Positions 7,738 to 16,140 are shown, numbered from the stretch's first letter. The stretch: DNA of 64,000 bases from Paenibacillus_E oryzisoli_A (GCF_050467285.1 NZ_JBCMUN010000001.1:248001-312000), one strand, 5' to 3'. Notes: generated from the letters alone by a model not told the origin. Numbers and translations: made by a program.

Positions 7738-8406
7738 ATGGCGCGTTCAAAACCGCTTTGGCTGCTGGCAGGCTGGTTTGCTGCTGCGGCATTGACCTTA
7801 TTGATTTTAAAATGGACCGGCGTCTGGCACCAGTTGGATTTGAACTGGGTCACGCGTTGGCTGCGCGATCTGGGGCCGCTCGGCGGTCTGCTCTATATCA
7901 TTGCCTACACGCTGCGCCCGCTGGTGTTGTTTCCGGCGACGCCGCTGACGCTATATGGCGGCTATGTGTTCGGTGCGTTTTGGGGCACCATCTATGATTT
8001 TATCGGCGCGGGGGCCGGAGCGCTGCTCTCTTTTTACATCACCCGGAGGTGGGGGAGAGGCGCTTTTCAACGCATTCTCAAGAGCAAGAAGCTGCTGTCC
8101 TTCGATCAAAAAGCCGAAGAGAAGGGCTTTATGGTCATTTTGTATATGAGGCTGATGCCTTTTTTTCCGTTTGACGGGATCAGTTATGGCGCGGGCTTAT
8201 CCAAAATCCGCTTCTGGGACTACACCTGGGGCACGATGATCGGCATTATTCCGGGTGCGATTGTGTACAACGTTTTCGGGGCTTCGCTGAACGATATTTG
8301 GTCCTTCAAATTTCTCGGTGCTGTCATCATGTATGCCGTCTTTGCCATTGTGCCGCTGTTGTTGCGGGGGCGGATGCAGAAGCGGAAGGTACGCGCGGGG
8401 GAATAA
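7738..8406 (+). CDS. TVP38/TMEM64 (DedA-like) membrane protein
   Basis: A 222-residue polytopic membrane protein of the TVP38/TMEM64 family (SNARE-associated Golgi domain, DedA superfamily). Core signatures are LRPLVLFPATPLTLYGGYVFG (amphipathic re-entrant segment, about 58-78), FIGAGAGALLSFYITRRWGRG (about 88-108) and RLMPFFPFDGISYGAG (about 140-155), with a proline at the re-entrant loop. The family is linked to lipid scrambling or transport; the substrate here is unknown. The start follows AAGGAGG. The PAP2 gene begins about 40 bases downstream, suggesting a shared membrane-lipid role. Confidence 0.9.
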   Translation: MARSKPLWLLAGWFAAAALTLLILKWTGVWHQLDLNWVTRWLRDLGPLGGLLYIIAYTLRPLVLFPATPLTLYGGYVFGAFWGTIYDFIGAGAGALLSFYITRRWGRGAFQRILKSKKLLSFDQKAEEKGFMVILYMRLMPFFPFDGISYGAGLSKIRFWDYTWGTMIGIIPGAIVYNVFGASLNDIWSFKFLGAVIMYAVFAIVPLLLRGRMQKRKVRAGE

Positions 8407-8446
8407 AAGCAAATGGGCGGTTAAGATCAGAATAGGGGAGATCAGG

Positions 8447-9148
8447 ATGGAGAAGACAGGACGGTTGGCGCGGGGATGGGAAGTTGGAGCGGTGATCATG
8501 TTGGCGATAGGGTTTATCGTGCTGGCGGCCGGCCTTTCCGCGGATTGGCTGCATCAGTTCGATGATCGGATTGGAAGCGCCGTACATAGCGTGCGGAATG
8601 AAGGATTGACTAGCATGGCGAAAGGCGTCACGATGCTAGGCAAAAGCGTCACGGATGGCATTGTGTTCGTCATTGTCGCGCTCGTGCTGCTGCTGAAGTG
8701 GAAGCAAAAAGGGGAAGCGCTCGTCCTACTCATCGGGACCGTTGCGGCCTGGGGGTTGAATACGTTGCTCAAAGGGCTGTTCGAGCGAGCGCGGCCGCTG
8801 GATTTTCTCGTTGTGGAGGACGGTTTCAGCTTCCCGAGCGGGCATGCGATGGTGTCGAGCTTTTTTTACGGCCTTGTCGGGTATTTGATCTGGATCAATG
8901 TGCGGGACAAATGGCGTTTCGCCTGGATTGTCCCGACGCTGACCGCTGTGATGATCTTCGCTATTAGCCTCACGCGGATTTACCTCGGTGTGCATTATCC
9001 GAGCGACGTGTTGGCCGGCCTTACGGCAGGCGGTGTGCTGCTGCTCATCTGCATTTTCGCGGTGCGCACCATCGGGATGCGCCGGGCGAGCCGTGCTGGT
9101 TTCTCGAGGCCGAGCAGTCAAACGGAAAGTCATAAAGTTACGCTGTAG
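8447..9148 (+). CDS. PAP2-family membrane phosphatase
   Basis: A 233-residue protein with about six membrane segments and the three phosphatase motifs of the PAP2 family: KGLFERARPL, FSFPSGHAMVSS and SLTRIYLGVHYPSDVLAG, the last holding the catalytic histidine. Likely substrates are undecaprenyl diphosphate or phosphatidic/phosphatidylglycerol phosphates at the outer membrane face. ATG at 8447 is preferred over an upstream in-frame start at 8318, because GGGGAGA precedes 8447 and the upstream stretch is Cys/Arg-rich and overlaps the previous gene. Confidence 0.93.
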   Translation: MEKTGRLARGWEVGAVIMLAIGFIVLAAGLSADWLHQFDDRIGSAVHSVRNEGLTSMAKGVTMLGKSVTDGIVFVIVALVLLLKWKQKGEALVLLIGTVAAWGLNTLLKGLFERARPLDFLVVEDGFSFPSGHAMVSSFFYGLVGYLIWINVRDKWRFAWIVPTLTAVMIFAISLTRIYLGVHYPSDVLAGLTAGGVLLLICIFAVRTIGMRRASRAGFSRPSSQTESHKVTL

Positions 9149-9196
9149 CCATACACTTTTAATAAGAAAACGTATAGTGAAAACGCCAGGATAATC

Positions 9197-9229
9197 GGAC
9201 AATACCTTATAGGGGTTGTCCGTTTTTTC
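9197..9229 (+). terminator. Intrinsic terminator after the PAP2 gene
   Basis: CGGACAA at 9197-9203 pairs with TTGTCCG at 9217-9223, followed by TTTTTT. Confidence 0.85.
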
Positions 9230-9301
9230 TTTTGTGCGCCTGCCGTTGTATAATGGAATTTACCATCCGACCGTTAATCAACTTGGAAATGAGGGATGAC
9301 G

Positions 9302-10327
9302 ATGCTGAAATTAAGCATTCTGGATCAATCGCCGGTGTCCGCCGGCGTTAGTCATAGGGAAGCCGTCCAACAGACCGTTCAGCTCGCGCAGCTTGCCGAC
9401 CGGCTCGGCTATACCCGGTTCTGGGTGTCGGAGCATCACAACTCGCAAGGGCTCGCCGGCTCTTCGCCCGAAGTGCTGCTCTCGACGCTTGCCGCACGAA
9501 CGAGCCGCATTCGGCTTGGCTCCGGCGGCGTGCTGCTGCCGCATTACAGCGCGTACAAGGTTGCGGAAAATTTTCGCATGCTCGAGGCGCTGTACCCCGG
9601 CCGCATCGATCTCGGCATCGGGCGGGCGCCGGGCGGCACGCCGCATACGGCCAAAGCGCTGCGGGGCGCAGAGGCCAATCTGTTTGAGGGACTGGAGCGG
9701 TTCCCGGCGCAAATCGCGGATCTGGTCGGGTTCCTGACGGATACGATCGATTCCGGTCATGTGTTTGAGGGCATTCGGGCCACCCCGTTGGTGGAATCGA
9801 TGCCCCAGATGTGGCTGCTCGGCTCCACAGGACAGAGCGGGGTGTATGCGTCGCAGGTAGGCGCAGCGTTCTGCTTCGCGCATTTTATCAACGGGGCGGG
9901 AGGCCAGCAGGCGGTGCGCAGCTACCGCACGTCGTTCCAGCCGTCCGCGCTCAATGTCGTGCCGCAGGCGACGGTTTGCATCTATGTGCTCTGCGCCGAG
10001 ACGACCGCCGAGGCGGAGGAGCAGGCGACGTCCATCGATTTGCGCATTCTGCAAATGGAAAAAGGCGAGTTCACCGGTGTGAAATCGCCGAAAGAAGCGG
10101 CCGCGTACGTGTACTCGGACTGGGATCAGACCCGGATTCGCGATAACCGATCGCGGATGATTATCGGCAACCCGGCGCAGGTGCGGGACGGGTTGCGGCG
10201 GGTCGCCGACAGCTACGGTGTCGACGAGGTGATGGTCGTGACTGGCGGCTACCGCGCGGAGACCCGGCGCCAGACGCTGGAGCTGTTGGCGGAGATGTTC
10301 CGGCTGCGCCCGCGGTTGACGGGGTAA
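9302..10327 (+). CDS. Luciferase-like (LLM) flavin-dependent oxidoreductase
   Basis: A roughly 341-residue bacterial-luciferase-fold protein, probably using FMNH2 or F420H2-like flavin. Family blocks: SILDQSPVSAG at the start, YTRFWVSEHHNSQGLAGSSPE (about 37-57), RIRLGSGGVLLPHYS (about 70-84), LYPGRIDLGIGRAPGG (about 97-112) and MWLLGSTGQSG (about 168). It resembles the YwcH/YtmO-like subgroup of unknown substrate. An ATG at 9296 is in frame but abuts GAGGG; the ATG at 9302 has correct spacing and is preferred. Confidence 0.88.
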   Translation: MLKLSILDQSPVSAGVSHREAVQQTVQLAQLADRLGYTRFWVSEHHNSQGLAGSSPEVLLSTLAARTSRIRLGSGGVLLPHYSAYKVAENFRMLEALYPGRIDLGIGRAPGGTPHTAKALRGAEANLFEGLERFPAQIADLVGFLTDTIDSGHVFEGIRATPLVESMPQMWLLGSTGQSGVYASQVGAAFCFAHFINGAGGQQAVRSYRTSFQPSALNVVPQATVCIYVLCAETTAEAEEQATSIDLRILQMEKGEFTGVKSPKEAAAYVYSDWDQTRIRDNRSRMIIGNPAQVRDGLRRVADSYGVDEVMVVTGGYRAETRRQTLELLAEMFRLRPRLTG

Positions 10328-10390
10328 GGGCTGGCGGACTGTGGCTTCATAACGTTAGTCGGTCCATGTGAATAATTGACCATTGTGAGG

Positions 10391-10738
10391 TTAACGCAGC
10401 TTGCGACCGCGCTTCTCGATTTCCTGCGTCACGATAAATGCCAAGTCCTCGTTGCCGAACAGGGACAGCACGCCAAGCAGCGTGGCGTCGGCGACATCGC
10501 CAGCTTCCTCTTTGGGCACGGTCAGCTCCATCGCCTTTTGCAGCTCTTCATTGTTTGGCTGCTCCGGGTACGCCTGGCGGTACAGCGCCTCGGGATCGAG
10601 ATCGTGATTGATGCACCACTGGGCAAAAACGAGAATCATCATATGCTCTTCCCGCTTGAAGTTTTCGATCATTTGCTCTTCTAATTGTTTTTTATTCATA
10701 CTCGCGAAAGCAGCTCCTTTTTCCATCCCATTGAACAT
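10391..10738 (-). CDS. Small conserved-looking protein of unknown function
   Basis: A 115-residue acidic helical protein with no recognised domain. It contains MIENFKREEHMMILVFAQWC followed by HDLDPEALYRQAYP and PNNEELQKAMEL, which reads like a soluble helical bundle. Two starts are possible: the listed one, six bases after AGAGG, or an internal ATG at 10697-10699 with AAGGAG about 15 bases upstream. It lies alone on the minus strand between the LLM oxidoreductase and the IF-3-like gene. Coding is supported by clean codon use without long antisense competition. Confidence 0.7.
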   Translation of the reverse strand: MFNGMEKGAAFASMNKKQLEEQMIENFKREEHMMILVFAQWCINHDLDPEALYRQAYPEQPNNEELQKAMELTVPKEEAGDVADATLLGVLSLFGNEDLAFIVTQEIEKRGRKLR

Positions 10739-10848
10739 AAAAAACCTCTAGTAGCCCAGATATCCCTCTCCATTTCACTGTGGGGGCATGCAGGGAGACG
10801 CTGGTGCTAGCTGGGTTTCATTATAGCGAAAGATCAGGTGGTTTCACA

Positions 10849-11325
10849 ATGATGCTCATGAACGAAAAAATTAAAGCATCCGAGGTCAGTTTGACGGGCG
10901 TAGACGGCGAAGACCTTGGCATCGTCTCAACGAAGGAAGCGCTCCAGCTTGCGAAGGAGCTGAAGGTGGACCTCGTCTGCACCTCGCTGATGAGCTTCCC
11001 TCCGCCTTGCAAGCTGATCGGGGCCGGCCAGGCGAAGCAAGAGGCGCAGCAGGCACGCAAAAAAGAGCAGCCGTCCAAGGTCAAAGAGATCCGGCTGACG
11101 CCGCAAATCGAGGACCACGATCTGGAGACGAAGCGCAGCCAGGCGGAGCGCATTTTGCGCGGCGGCGATGCCGTGCTGTTCGTCGTCAAAATCTCCGGCA
11201 AGGAAGGGCCGCAGGCCAAGTCGCTGCTGGAGGCGCTTGTGAAGGAGCTCGGCGCGTTCGGGCGCAAGCAGACGGGCATCCAGTTGAGCGGCAAGCAGGC
11301 GGCGGTGCAGCTCGACCCGGTATAA
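10849..11325 (+). CDS. Translation initiation factor IF-3 paralogue
   Basis: A 158-residue homologue of bacterial IF-3. The N-domain is clear: NEKIKASEVSLTGVDGEDLG, IVSTKEALQLAKELKVDLVC and a PPPCKL segment equivalent to PPVCKIMDYGK. KVKEIRLTPQIEDHDLETK matches the interdomain region and first helix of the C-domain. Departures: the Tyr-Gly-Lys block after PPPCKL is replaced by IGAGQAKQ, and the arginine-rich strand of the C-domain, RFRGRE in typical IF-3, reads VVKISGKEG. It is not in an infC-rpmI-rplT context and uses ATG with AGGTGG, so it is a second copy, possibly not a true initiation factor. Confidence 0.88.
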   Translation: MMLMNEKIKASEVSLTGVDGEDLGIVSTKEALQLAKELKVDLVCTSLMSFPPPCKLIGAGQAKQEAQQARKKEQPSKVKEIRLTPQIEDHDLETKRSQAERILRGGDAVLFVVKISGKEGPQAKSLLEALVKELGAFGRKQTGIQLSGKQAAVQLDPV

Positions 11326-11328
11326 AGA

Positions 11329-11369
11329 AAAGCATGAACACGGCCATTTGGGCGGGTTCATGCTTTTTC
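11329..11369 (+). terminator. Intrinsic terminator after the IF-3-like gene
   Basis: AAAGCATGAAC pairs with GTTCATGCTTT and runs into TTTTT. Confidence 0.85.
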
Positions 11370-11435
11370 TGTGCCGTGGTGGGGAGTCGGCATCGGTTAG
11401 AACTTTGCCTGCCGGCTAATCTGCCGTCGCTCCTC

Positions 11436-11630
11436 CAATGAACTGGAATTTCTCCCCTTCATTTTCTCGGTTTCACCCAAATCGGGGGGATGAACTGGAA
11501 TTCTTCCCGTACATTTGCCCGTTTAGCAGCTACTCTCCGAAAACTGCCCAAATGACCTGGAGGTTTTCCAGTTCAACTGGCGTGGAAGCCGTTATCTCAT
11601 GAAATGAGCTGGAGGTTTTCCTGTTTATGG
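11436..11630 (+). repeat. Hairpin array 4 (AACTGGAATT / CCTGGAGGTTTTCC type)
   Basis: Related motifs start at 11441 (aactggaattt), 11493 (aactggaattc), 11555 (acctggaggttttcc) and 11607 (agctggaggttttcc): intervals 52, 62 and 52. Repeat three is palindromic, TGACCTGGA/TCCAGTTCA in part. It occupies the gap between the IF-3-like gene and the C39-like gene; 11370-11435 shows nothing else. Confidence 0.75.
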
Positions 11631-11675
11631 CCACACAAAGCCGAGGCGCAAACCCGGAGCGCACAGCCGCACAGG

Positions 11676-12569
11676 CTAGTTTGCTCGCCGGGCTGTGATC
11701 GCCTGTGTTCCCATCGCTTCCCAAGCTTGCTCGAAAGCGTCCAAGCCGTAGGCCTCCTGGTGCCCTGTCATCGGGTCGTTCAGGTAGGCGTATTCGTCGT
11801 CGGAGCCGACGAGCAGCAGCGCATGCTCCGGCTGATACCACTCGACGAGCTCGCCGTTTGGGTCTTCCCACTCGAGATCGAGATATGGCATGTCCATATG
11901 TTCGGTCGCCCACACCATGACGGGGCTGCCTTTGGTGGGAAGCTCGAGCAGCCTGGCAAAAGCGATTCCGGCCACATCCTCGATCTGCCCGGGCAGCCAC
12001 TGCTGCATGAGCGCGGCGACGGGCGCATGGTAAATGCCGTAGCCGACGTCAAAAGGGTCGCCGACGAACACATCCCGAGGATTGCCGCCGATCACGGCGC
12101 CATCCTCGTTGGTGTAGGGGAGCTCGCCTTTGGGCAGCGCGGCGGCGACGTCTTCTTTGGAAATGGGCAGTCCGGCCCAATTCAAGAGCATGGTGGCTGC
12201 GACGGCCTCGCAGCCGTTGGGCAGCTCCGGCAGCTGCGACAGCGCCGGAATGGCACGCAGCGGCTCCGCCGCAGCGCGGGTCGCCGACGCTGGCACTGCT
12301 TCTGCGGGCTGCGCGGGCTCCGCCGGGCCCACCACCGCGCTTGCCGCCGCAGGCCGGGCAGCGTTCGCATCGCCAGCGTCGACCGTCGTCGCTGCAGTCG
12401 TTGCCACTGGCGCATCCGCCGACAGCGCCACCATCGTCACTGCGGCCGTCGCGGCAGCGCTAACTTCCGCTGGCTGGACGTGCTCACCGGCTGGCGAGAC
12501 CAACTCCGCCACATAGACACAGAGAAAGGCTGCTCCCAGCCCCAGCAAACTTAGCGTGATTTTACGCAA
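11676..12569 (-). CDS. Exported C39-like cysteine-peptidase-fold protein
   Basis: A 297-residue protein with an N-terminal membrane/signal segment (about 4-22), then an Ala/Pro/Val-rich linker of about 80 residues, then a papain-like C39_2 domain from about residue 108. The catalytic set appears intact: Cys120 in LPNGCEAVAATMLLNWAG, His249 in YQPEHALLLVG and Asp265 in YLNDPMTG. Proteins of this type are usually anchored or secreted peptidases of unknown substrate, lacking an ABC transporter. The linker would hold the domain away from the membrane through the wall. No partner gene is adjacent. Confidence 0.85.
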   Translation of the reverse strand: MRKITLSLLGLGAAFLCVYVAELVSPAGEHVQPAEVSAAATAAVTMVALSADAPVATTAATTVDAGDANAARPAAASAVVGPAEPAQPAEAVPASATRAAAEPLRAIPALSQLPELPNGCEAVAATMLLNWAGLPISKEDVAAALPKGELPYTNEDGAVIGGNPRDVFVGDPFDVGYGIYHAPVAALMQQWLPGQIEDVAGIAFARLLELPTKGSPVMVWATEHMDMPYLDLEWEDPNGELVEWYQPEHALLLVGSDDEYAYLNDPMTGHQEAYGLDAFEQAWEAMGTQAITARRAN

Positions 12570-12699
12570 AAGGAAGACACTCCATTATTTAAGGTAGTTG
12601 ATCGTTAATGTCATTACATCATGGGGCACGTACGAATGCAAGACGAGGAATGAAATATCCCCGCAGCTTGCCGCATAGACTAGCCTTGGAGGGATCATC

Positions 12700-13947
12700 A
12701 TGAAACGATTCTATATCGGTTGTGTTGCGGCTTTTATCAGTTATTGTTTACTTGCAGCGATGATTTTCTTAAGGGGAGATCTGTTCCACATTCCTGCTTC
12801 GCTCGTCGGTACGGCGGCGGATCCGCACACCTTCATGACCGCGGCGCAAATTCATAAGGCGGAGTCGCTCTCCCGCATTCATTCGCTCTCGTTTTTCATC
12901 AGCGCGCCGCTTCAGATGGGTATTACGATTGCATTGTTTGGAGTGGCCGTCCGGTTCCGCAAGCTGGCGGAGCGAGTTACGAGGTCGGGGATTTTGCAGC
13001 TCTCGCTATTTCTCCTCTTGTTCAGCTTGTTGACGGACGTGCTGTTCCTGCCGATCGATTATTTGCTGTTCCGCATCGACCATACATACGGCATTTCAAC
13101 GGAGACGATGGGCATGTTTTGGAGTGATCATGCGAAATCCTTTCTAATTTCGCTGCTAGGCACGATGGTCATGGTCGGTATCTACCGCACGATAGCTAAA
13201 TGGAGCCCGCAGCGTTGGTGGCTATGGCTGTGGGGAATCTCGATTCCGCTGATCGTGTTTGTGACATTTATTCAACCGGTCGTGCTGGATCCGCTCTATA
13301 ACAAATTTGAGCCGCTGCACAATGAGCAGCTTAAGCGGCAAATACTCGATCTGGCTGCACAAGCGCATATTCCCGCGGATCAGGTGTATCAGGTGAACAT
13401 GTCCGAGCGCACGAACGCGATCAATGCCTATGTAAGCGGCATCGGCGACAATGCTCGTATCGTTCTGTGGGATACGACACTGCAAAAGCTGACGCCGGAA
13501 GAGATCCTCACCGTCATGGCGCATGAGATGGGCCACTACGCCGAAAAGCACATCTACTGGGGTCTGGCCTATGGCATAGCGCTGAGCTTCGTCGGCTTCT
13601 GGCTAGCGTTCCATGCGTTTCGTTGGATGCTGCGGCGGTTCGGAGCTTCGATCGGTCTTCGGGGCGAACGTGACCTGGCGGCGCTGCCGATGCTGCTTCT
13701 GCTCATGATGCTGATGAGCTTTGTTTCGGCGCCGATGCAAAACGCATTCTCCCGCGTCATCGAACACCGGGCGGATGTTTATGCGATGAATATGACAGGG
13801 GATGGCACAGCCGCTATTCATGCGTTCCAGCAGATCGCCAAGGAGAATCTAAGTCCCGTCACGCAGCCGAAACTGGTGCAGTGGTTCAGGGGCTCGCATC
13901 CAACGATTCTGGAGAGGATTTTGTATTTTGAAAATTTCGCAAAGTGA
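12700..13947 (+). CDS. M48-family (Ste24-like) membrane metalloprotease
   Basis: A 415-residue integral membrane zinc protease of the Ste24/CAAX-protease-1 group. His275, Glu276 and His279 form the HEMGH zinc motif in a hydrophobic setting, followed by the distal Glu region SRVIEHRADVYAMNMTG (about 350-366). Several membrane segments precede (about 5-22, 65-85, 100-125, 150-170, 180-200). Length matches the Ste24 family rather than the shorter HtpX. The probable role is membrane protein quality control or clipping. It is monocistronic and ends at a bidirectional terminator. Confidence 0.92.
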   Translation: MKRFYIGCVAAFISYCLLAAMIFLRGDLFHIPASLVGTAADPHTFMTAAQIHKAESLSRIHSLSFFISAPLQMGITIALFGVAVRFRKLAERVTRSGILQLSLFLLLFSLLTDVLFLPIDYLLFRIDHTYGISTETMGMFWSDHAKSFLISLLGTMVMVGIYRTIAKWSPQRWWLWLWGISIPLIVFVTFIQPVVLDPLYNKFEPLHNEQLKRQILDLAAQAHIPADQVYQVNMSERTNAINAYVSGIGDNARIVLWDTTLQKLTPEEILTVMAHEMGHYAEKHIYWGLAYGIALSFVGFWLAFHAFRWMLRRFGASIGLRGERDLAALPMLLLLMMLMSFVSAPMQNAFSRVIEHRADVYAMNMTGDGTAAIHAFQQIAKENLSPVTQPKLVQWFRGSHPTILERILYFENFAK

Positions 13948-13973
13948 CACTTCCATCGCTCTCTTTGAACGAA

Positions 13974-14018
13974 AAAGGCTAGTGAAGGGCGAAGCTCATC
14001 GCTCCCTCACTAGCCTTT
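13974..14018. terminator. Bidirectional terminator between convergent genes
   Basis: AAAGGCTAGTGAAGGG and CCCTCACTAGCCTTT form a long stem with T-runs at both ends when read on either strand. It separates the M48 gene from the convergent CvfC-like gene. Confidence 0.8.
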
Positions 14019-14027
14019 CCTGTAAAA

Positions 14028-15176
14028 CTACTGTTCGTTCCGCCGCGTCATCTGCTGCCACACCGAGCCTTCGGCGGCATGGCCACCCTCGATGCGCTCC
14101 AGCGCAATTTTAACCTGCATCCGGACTTCAAATTCCGGATCGTCTGCCGCGGCGCGCAAAGCGTCGAGCGCGCTGCGGTCGCCGACCTCGTAGAGGAAGC
14201 GCGCCGCGCGCCAGCGGACCAGCTTGTTGCGGTCCGCAAGCGCCTTCGCCATCGCCGGAATCGCGGCGGGGTCGCCCAGATCGGACAGCGTGTCGCCAGC
14301 TGTCCGGCGCACGGCCGGCGTATCGTCCTCGAGGGCGCGATACAGATAAGGCAGAACCTCGGGCTCCTTGATGTCCCCGAGGTACACCGTCGCCAGTCGC
14401 CGGATCGACGTGTTCTCGTCCTGCAAAGCATGGACGAGCAGCGGGAGCGTCTCCAGCGACGGCTGGATTTTCTGAAGCGCGGCGTAGCGCAGCTTCCAGT
14501 CCGGGCTGCGCAGCTGCTCCGCCGCTGCGCTCAGATCCGCGTCCCCTGCGGTCTGCGGCTCCGCAGGGGCATCGGGCGTCTCCTGCATCGCGCGGGAGAC
14601 GAGCTCTTCGAGGCGGGCGTCATCATACGACGCGTCCAGTTCCTGGACGATCTCGCCCGCGATGTCGCTCAGTTCGCCGTAGCGCACGCCGAACTCTTCC
14701 AGCTTCCGCTCCTTGATCAGGTTCGGCGAGGCCGTACCTGCGCGGACCGCGGCGTCCGTAAAGCGCGTCGGCATGGCGACACGCGCTTCCTCGGAGCCGG
14801 CGCGCACCCGCACCTGGAGCGGAATGCCGCGAAACATTTGCACGAGCACCTGGGCTTCTCCGAAGGCGGTGTCGGCTTGCGCCTGGGGCGGCGCGGCTGC
14901 GCCGCCTTCGGCAGGCTGCGCCTCGCCGAAGATTTCCCGCGCCCGGCCGAGAATGAGCGGCCAGTCCCCCTTCGGATTCCGGTCGACCGCGATAAAATCG
15001 GCGGCAAGGAACACGCTCAGCACGCCAGGCACATCGAGCAGTTCCTGCACAGAGGCAGGGCCCTGCGCGCGATTCGCTTTCGTATACGTATCCCGTCGAC
15101 CCGCCGGGAGTGCTTCGTCCATGTTGAGCTTCATGGAGTTCGGGCTGGGCGTCGGTTCAATGGAAAGTATTTTCAT
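14028..15176 (-). CDS. CvfC/YpgR-like protein: Nfu N-domain plus HEAT repeats
   Basis: A 382-residue cytoplasmic protein. Residues 1-90 match the NifU/Nfu N-terminal domain (IEPTPSPNSMKLNMD and LLDVPGVLSVFLAADFIAV); the Fe-S cysteines of full Nfu proteins are absent. After a linker come PBS-lyase/HEAT-like helical repeats in the C-terminal 170 residues (LRYAALQKIQPSLETLPLLV, RRLATVYLGDIKEPEVLPYL, VRRTAGDTLSDLGDPAAIPA, VRWRAARFLYEVGDRSALDA). This arrangement is that of conserved virulence factor C of staphylococci and YpgR of Bacillus; the biochemical role is unknown. Confidence 0.9.
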   Translation of the reverse strand: MKILSIEPTPSPNSMKLNMDEALPAGRRDTYTKANRAQGPASVQELLDVPGVLSVFLAADFIAVDRNPKGDWPLILGRAREIFGEAQPAEGGAAAPPQAQADTAFGEAQVLVQMFRGIPLQVRVRAGSEEARVAMPTRFTDAAVRAGTASPNLIKERKLEEFGVRYGELSDIAGEIVQELDASYDDARLEELVSRAMQETPDAPAEPQTAGDADLSAAAEQLRSPDWKLRYAALQKIQPSLETLPLLVHALQDENTSIRRLATVYLGDIKEPEVLPYLYRALEDDTPAVRRTAGDTLSDLGDPAAIPAMAKALADRNKLVRWRAARFLYEVGDRSALDALRAAADDPEFEVRMQVKIALERIEGGHAAEGSVWQQMTRRNEQ

Positions 15177-15265
15177 TGGAATTCAATCCTTTCAAAGTGG
15201 AGACGCAACTAACGACTGCGTCAGACAATGTCAGTGGCACGCCAGACGCAACATTAGTCGCTAAA

Positions 15266-15445
15266 TTCCAGCGAACAAGCAGGAATTTGTCATCAATTGG
15301 CGTTGATGAACGGAATGCCTGCGAAAAAACAGTTTTTTTCGGCGAAATCCTCACAACTGGCTCGAATTCGCGAAAATGCCTGCCTTTTTGCAGGTATTTC
15401 TCAATCAGGAGGTGATGCGAGCCGAAATACCTGCCTTTTTGCAGG
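15266..15445 (+). repeat. Hairpin array 5 (CCTGC/GCAGG type)
   Basis: Left arms lie at 15268 (degenerate), 15318, 15379 and 15430: intervals 50, 61 and 51. The last two hairpins are nearly identical: AAATGCCTGC-cttttt-GCAGGTATTT (15375-15398) and AAATACCTGC-cttttt-GCAGG (15426-15446). It is the same family as array 1 at 14 kb distance. It lies between the CvfC-like and guanylate-kinase-like genes; 15177-15265 shows nothing else. Confidence 0.8.
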
Positions 15446-15495
15446 TTTGTCGCGGCTGCTCGTACGGCTACACCAGCAGTTGGTGCTGCTATCTG

Positions 15496-15530
15496 CAAAA
15501 AGCCCGGACGAATAAATTCGTCCAGGCCCA
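15496..15530 (-). terminator. Intrinsic terminator after the guanylate-kinase-like gene
   Basis: Read on the minus strand, GGGCCTGGACGAAT and ATTCGTCCGGGC form a strong stem followed by TTTTT. Confidence 0.8.
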
Positions 15531-15552
15531 TTCATGCCTTATACATATGAGA

Positions 15553-16140
15553 TTAATCCAGCTCCAGCAGATTGCGCCCCAAATATTTATCCAACGTTTT
15601 GGTTAGATCGAATACGGTGTGCGCGAGGTCCACATTCTCAAACACGTGATCGCAGCGATCGCGGTAAGCGAGCTCCTTTTCAAAATCGGAGAGATACTTG
15701 CTGACGACTTCCTCGGAATCGCCGCTTTCTTTCATCCGCTCTTTCAAGGTTTCGCGCTCAGCATAGATGAAGATCTGAACAACATGGTCACCGTACAGGT
15801 TTTTCAACGTTTCGGCGCCGGAGTGGTTCAAAATCAGGTAAATGGAGCCGCTGCGCTGAAATGTCTCTTCGATGTCCTTGCTTTTGATGCCGTATAAATG
15901 GTCGTTGACGGTGCTAACCTCGATGAATTCTCCTTCGGTTTGCGCTTTAGCGAACTGGCCGGGGGAGATAAAGTGATAATCCTGACCATCCACCTCCGTT
16001 GCCTTCGGAGGCCGGGTGGTGTACGAAATCACCTGTTTGATTCCGAGGGTGGAACCTGACATTTCGGCAACTGTCTTGCGACCGGCACCATGAGGTCCGG
16101 TGAAGACAAAAATCATTTCCTTATCCCTTAATGCGTACAT
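15553..16140 (-). CDS. Guanylate-kinase-like protein with altered P-loop
   Basis: A 195-residue protein with the guanylate kinase fold. GMP-site features are retained: VISYTTRPPKATEVDGQDYHF (Ser, Arg, Arg-equivalent, Glu, Asp, Tyr) and GEFIEVSTVNDHLYGIK, the counterpart of the lid Glu/Tyr. The P-loop, however, is GPHGAGRKT (residues 15-23) instead of GPSGVGKGT: the Walker lysine position is Arg and a Lys follows. The housekeeping gmk normally neighbours rpoZ; here it does not, so this is probably a paralogue. AAAGGAGG precedes the ATG. Enzymatic activity is uncertain. Confidence 0.85.
   Translation of the reverse strand: MYALRDKEMIFVFTGPHGAGRKTVAEMSGSTLGIKQVISYTTRPPKATEVDGQDYHFISPGQFAKAQTEGEFIEVSTVNDHLYGIKSKDIEETFQRSGSIYLILNHSGAETLKNLYGDHVVQIFIYAERETLKERMKESGDSEEVVSKYLSDFEKELAYRDRCDHVFENVDLAHTVFDLTKTLDKYLGRNLLELD

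Noticed and set aside
8318..8446. Longer start for the PAP2 protein
   Set aside because: It overlaps the TVP38 gene, encodes a Cys/Arg-rich stretch without homology and lacks a ribosome site.
14079..15212. A 377-codon open frame on the plus strand, antisense to the CvfC-like gene
   Set aside because: Composition is Arg-rich with no recognised domain; it is a by-product of GC-rich codon use in the minus-strand gene, which has clear Nfu and HEAT similarity.
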